Assembly: GCA_013399015.1 (NCBI GenBank) | Contig: VWZX01002936.1 | Location: 124,001 to 188,000 of the forward strand | DNA length: 64,000 nucleotides | Direction of reading: 5' to 3' | Source of the DNA: Galbula dea | Taxonomy: Eukaryota > Chordata > Aves > Piciformes > Galbulidae | Shown here: piece after piece, positions 59,901-64,000 of the stretch | Numbering within the stretch: position 1 is the first letter of the stretch | Layout of the letters: every line of letters begins with the position of its first letter | Translations under genes and position numbers: made by a program | Notes under the pieces: generated by a model | What the model was told of the DNA's origin: nothing | Seen by the model: the letters and a program-made list of their open reading frames with translations, nothing else | The model's database searches: none

Positions 59901-62900
59901 GTCGATATCTTAGATTCACAGAGCACATGCAGTTGCCAAAATAATATGATAAAATCAATTTGAGTAAAGAGATTAGGTACACCTCAGGGACTCCACTCAT
60001 CTGCTTGGTTTTCTTCTGGCTTTCATAAAATTTTCCAGAATTTCATGCCCTGTTAGAGGCATTTTGATAGGGCTGCTGTTATATAAAGTAAAAAGTATAT
60101 AAATGTATATGTATTTTTTAAGCAGGTTTATGTTAAAACAACTTGGGGATGTTTACAGCAGCATATGAATTTTATTGCCTTTCTGAGACAGACCCAAGCA
60201 TTTTTGAAATGATTATGCTATTATGTTTGGTTTAAATATGCATGTTGATTTGAAAAACCTTTGTTTTTCTCAGATATTCTTGTGGATAAAATACTTAACC
60301 AAAAACATAACATAAAATTAAATAACAAAATATAACTACCTAAATTCATGCTTTTTTTAGTTACAGTACTGTTTGGTAGCATTTTAGTCGTACTTCAACA
60401 GCCTGATTTATTACTATGGTTACAAATATCTGCAATAACAAATAAACGTGGTAGGAATAAAAAAATTATGAATAAAACCTACTTAGCTTAAATATCTTGG
60501 ATCACCTGAGGCAGACCAGTTTAAGATGAAACCTTAGCACTATCATTGTACATCTGTTTTCTCTGTGTAGACCATAGATATAATGTGTTTTGCACATCTT
60601 CAGGCTTAGTTTTTAGTGCTGTGTGACAAAGATGCCACACCCAGAGTCTTGACTTACAGAAAAATGGAATTCTTCTGTCATCTTTCCCCTGAATTCTTCA
60701 TCTTCCTGTGTCATTTTTCTTTCTTCTAAAGAATAGCTGTCTCAAATTTCCTCTCTCTTGCATCATTGTGCAAAGTTGCTTATTTTTTTCTAATGCTTGA
60801 TGGAATTGGTAGAATGTATAAACTTTATGGTGTTGGATTCTGAAAAATATTCTCCAGGAGGCAAAGGAAAGTTTCAACCTTTACCTCATGGGCTTCAGAG
60901 TGAGGATTATGAAGATTAGCTTTCAACTTGGTAACACCCTTCCTTTCTTTGAAAAGATAGGCATTCAGTTAGGGATTTCAGGGACCTTCCATTGCAGGAT
61001 ACAACAATTTGGAGTCACTAGTTGTGAACAAGGTCTTCCCATGCTCGCTTTCCCCTTTTGCTTTCCTGCCTTACTTTCAGGAAACAGCTTATCTGGAGAG
61101 ACCTGGTGCATGTCAGTTCTCAAAACACTTCATTTTGGATGGAAAATATATCCAAATTCCCAGGACTAGTAATCATGCCCAAAGTGTCATGTACCAGAAG
61201 AGTATGTGCACATTTTTTTGTTGTTTATTTACCTGTGTGTTTTATGGCTTCTGAGAGTCACCTGAGAGTGCTCTCAGGATGAGAACAGATAGGAACCAGC
61301 AAAGCAAAGGGTTAGGTTATATGCGAGGAAAAAGAAGAGTAAATCAAGTTTTGTATAGCACAAAATTTCCCTGCAGTCACCTCCTCTGTACTTCAGTGCT
61401 CCTGGGAAACTGTTGATTGTAGTCTTGCCTTTTCCTTCCAGCCTCTTTTCCCACCAGGTTCCTCTGAGTCATATTGTGTTCCTTAACTAATAGCTTTCTT
61501 GTATCCTCAAGTGTTCTCACTTCAAATCACAGTGTTTTCAAGAGTATTTATACCATTTTATGAGTCATATGCTAGAAAAATATGTTTGTACTTATCTGAT
61601 AAAACTTGTTCACAGCTTCCCCACTTTCCTAGTTCTGACAGGTAATATTATTAATATAGAAAACAGACTTGATATTTATAGCATCTTTGCAAGCCACCCT
61701 CTTGAATGTAGCATCTGCTGTTTTAAATGCTCATGTTGTACTAGAAGGTGCTCTCTAGAATGGATGTGTGTGTCTTGGGATTTGGAATGTCTCCTGTGTG
61801 TGGTCTTTGTTCCTCACACCAAACAGCTAGAATCTCAGCAGGTATGTTAAAAAAATACTGTACTTCAGTTGAAATTAATGGAATTGCAGGCCTCTTAGTT
61901 GTAGTTTTGGCCCAAAACATGAATGAAGTAAATGCATGTCAGTCTGGTTCAAAAAACATTACAGCCATCACTGCAAGAGATCTCTAGGGTTCTAATGGAT
62001 TTATATCACCTATGTGGGGCTTTTTTCCAGTCAGAAGGAAGATAACAGTGTTTTGGGAGCCTTATTTAATGCTATCACTGTAAATACAAATTTTGTCTTA
62101 TGTTCCAAATTCTTGTAGTAACTCTTGCTCTTTTTGATGGCCCCAAATAGCTTCAGTCCTGAGGCTAAGATCCTTTTTGCAAGACACTCTGCAAGACTAT
62201 CATAAAGACAGTCTTGGTGCCATGGAGCCTCCAAAATTAGAGGATACCTTATAGCTCACTTCATCTAAACGATGTTATTTGTGGCACAGTTTTAGTTGTG
62301 GATTTTATGTGTTTCTAATCATGGGAATTTTCTTTGCCTTTTTGCTTTCCCAAAACCTTTCTTGCCACTTTTGTTCCTCCACGTTGTGGCATTGGCAGGA
62401 TTTTGTGATCCAGGACTTTAATTAGAGCCATAAACATCAGCTGCCATGTGCCATGTAGCTTTCTGAGCCCTTTTCACAGATTGTGCTGAGTAGAAAGATA
62501 CTTGGCAAATTTGTCACTGGCACCTAACCTTTTTTGTAAATGGCAACTATCTGTAATGCTTATTTTTTAATATCTGTATTTTTATGTATGCAAAACAAGT
62601 AAACAAGAAGGAAATTAAGGAAGCAAACAGCATTCATCAAAAACACGAGTGGTAACCTTGGAGACAGAAACACAGAGGTGTAGAGCTGTTAATTTATTTT
62701 TGAGCCAAAGTGCTGTAACAATCTATTCATACTTTCTGTATAATGGAGACTTCTGCATTTCAGGTACAATAGAAACAGGAAGTGAAGATTTTACCTGTAT
62801 AGCTTTAAACATTTCCTTAGGAGAGGAGAGACTACATGTGGTTGTGAAGGATTTGCTAGGTTTCCGTGATCATTGCACCCCTCAGGTTGTGACTCAAGCT

Positions 62901-63207
62901 GTTGGTTTTTCTTTCCCTTTATGTGTGGGTTTAACTTGAGGATGGAGACTGATACCATGTAGTCAAAGGCATGTTTCCAGTTTTTAATACAAAGGAGGCT
63001 GTGGTGCTGTAGGGAACAAAGATCCATGCTCTCCTGTTGCTTTCTGAAAACAGGGAACTACTGCCAATCATTTTTGCACAGTATTACAGATTTATGTTTC
63101 TGATAGTATCCAGAAGAGAACAGTTATGCTTGTTAATGCTTAATTTGTAGTTAAATGCTAACTGCTTTTAGTTCCTTCTTACAGTGCCTGGGATATTTAG
63201 AGCTCAA
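56961..63207. other. unique sequence, no gene seen
   Basis: About 6.2 kb of AT-rich DNA. Contains A13 at 58546-58558. Overlapping frames in several phases at 57562-58070 and 60888-61282 have no known motif. No repeat family or RNA gene was recognised. Confidence 0.5.
58546..58558. repeat. A13 homopolymer
   Basis: Thirteen A followed by GATGGGAGTG, with no recognised retroposon body. Confidence 0.8.
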
Positions 63208-63985
63208 CATAGTCTTTGGCTGATGCACCAGAAGCCTGTGCTGCCATCCAGTGAGACCTGGACAGGCTGGAGAGTTGGGCAGAGAAAAACCTTATGAAAT
63301 TCAACAGCAAGTATAAGGTAATGCACCTGGAGAGTAATAACCCCATGTACCAGTACAGGTTAGGGAATGAACTGCTGGAAAGCAGCCCTGTGGAAAAAGA
63401 CCTAGGAGTCCTGGTGGGCAACAAGATGACCAGGAGCCAGCAATGTGCCCTTGTAGCCAAGAGGGCCAGTGGCATCCTGGGGTACATCAAGAATAGTCTG
63501 GCAAGCAGGTCAAGGGAGGTTATCTTCTCCCTTTACTCTGACCTAGTAAGGATACACCTGGGGTACTGTGTCCAGTTCTGGTCTCCCCTGTTCAAGAACA
63601 GGGAACTTCTGGAGAGGATACAGAAAAGGACTAAAAAAAATGATTAGGGGACTAGAACAACTCTCTTATGGTGAAAGGCTGAGAGAGCTGGGGCAGTTTA
63701 GCCTTGAGAAGGGAAAACTTAGAGGGCATCTTGTCAGTGCTTATAAATACTTAATGGGTGGGTGTCGTGAGGATGGGGCCAGGCTTTCTTCAGTTGTGCT
63801 CAGTGACAGGACGAGAGGTAATGGGTAAAAACTGGAATATAGGAAGTTCCATCTAAACATAGAGAGGAACTTCTTTGCCAAGAGTGGTGGAGCACTGGAA
63901 CAGGCTGCCTAGGGAGGTCAAGGAGTCTCCATCTCTGGAGACATTCAGAACCCATCTGGATGTCATCCTGTGCAACCTGCTCTAG
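63208..63985 (+). pseudogene. CR1 ORF2 C-terminal half, broken in four places
   Basis: The main frame from 63255 reads DLDRLESWAEKNLMKFN, then YRLGNELLESS, EKDLGVLVG, ASRSREVIFSLYSDLV and LGYCVQFWSPLF, ending at 63647. Breaks: an in-frame TGA at 63252-63254 where the family has an arginine codon; an A8 run at 63633-63640 that shifts the frame into MIRGLEQLSYGERLRELGQF; a stop at 63826-63828 directly after RTRGNG; and a small deletion near 63880 that moves the last block (RVVEHWNRLPREV to the LLCN-type end) into another frame. Endonuclease and RT core are absent. Confidence 0.93.
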
Positions 63986-64000
63986 GTGAACCTGCTCTGT
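63208..64000 (+). mobile_element. CR1 LINE, right end cut by window edge
   Basis: Sense CR1 copy of at least 793 bp. The match begins near GCACCAGAAGCCTGTGCTGC, downstream of the RT core, and follows ORF2 to its stop at 63983-63985. Only the first 15 bp of the 3' UTR (GTGAACCTGCTCTGT) lie inside the window. The rest of the 3' UTR and the 8-mer tail should follow within about 60-90 bp. The order and spelling of the conserved blocks are well kept, so the copy is fairly young. Confidence 0.96.

Noticed and set aside
1..64000. tRNA genes, rRNA, CRISPR arrays, phage or bacterial operons
   Set aside because: No tRNA B-box with cloverleaf context, no repeat-spacer arrays and no ribosome-binding-site-led gene strings. 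The sequence is vertebrate nuclear DNA.
1..64000. Endogenous retrovirus or solo LTR, DNA transposon, mitochondrial insert
   Set aside because: I saw no gag/pol/env-type frame, no paired LTRs, no primer-binding site with polypurine tract, no clear terminal inverted repeats and no mitochondrial gene sequence. Old solo LTRs could be missed by eye.

Overview
The window looks like 64 kb of bird nuclear DNA. The main evidence is the large number of CR1 LINE copies (the chicken repeat 1 superfamily). They share a typical 3' end of ATTCTRTG-type 8-mers next to a GGTTGGAAGGGACCT-like block, and a reverse transcriptase ORF2 that is truncated at its 5' end. Other support is the AT-rich background, scattered short G/T-rich (TTTGG-like) tracts, few CpG, and no mammalian SINEs or L1. 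A bird is by far the best fit; a crocodilian or turtle is less likely. I cannot name the species.

I found no protein-coding gene, tRNA, rRNA or CRISPR array that I could support. Every open frame over about 100 codons either lies in a CR1 copy or is no longer than chance allows in this much AT-rich DNA. The window is therefore either part of a very long intron or a gene desert. G/T-rich tracts lie mainly on the + strand and CR1 copies are somewhat more often in minus orientation. Both fit transcription of the + strand, but neither proves it.

Layout: 1-7.2 kb is unique sequence with four CR1 remnants (196-365, 3311-3650, 6829-6880, 7150-7216) and an odd T12-G14 homopolymer junction at 6939-6964. 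From 7.2 to 25.9 kb there is unique DNA with two CR1 3' ends (13520-13738 and 17090-17487) and a 43-bp tandem duplication at 23532-23616. The best-preserved element, a 1.1-kb CR1, occupies 25964-27100 on the minus strand and still shows the RT FADD motif. From 31.1 to 34.1 kb there are three CR1 pieces, including a facing inverted pair of one subfamily. From 34.1 to 46.2 kb the DNA is almost repeat-free. From 46.2 to 47.25 kb three CR1-type remnants of different ages are clustered. From 47.25 to 55.9 kb there is unique DNA with CR1 scraps at 52.8-53.1 kb and a 150-bp stretch with no C on the + strand. An old 1.1-kb CR1 with an internal deletion lies at 55887-56960. A further CR1, whose ORF2 stop falls just inside the window, starts near 63208 and runs off the right edge.

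In total CR1 makes up roughly 9% of the window. No set of genes works together here. The items most worth a second look are the inverted CR1 pair, the homopolymer junction, the C-free tract, a 162-bp exon-like segment at 45011-45172, and possible conserved regulatory DNA near 2.9-3.1 kb. All are modest, and I saw no sign of a new biological system.
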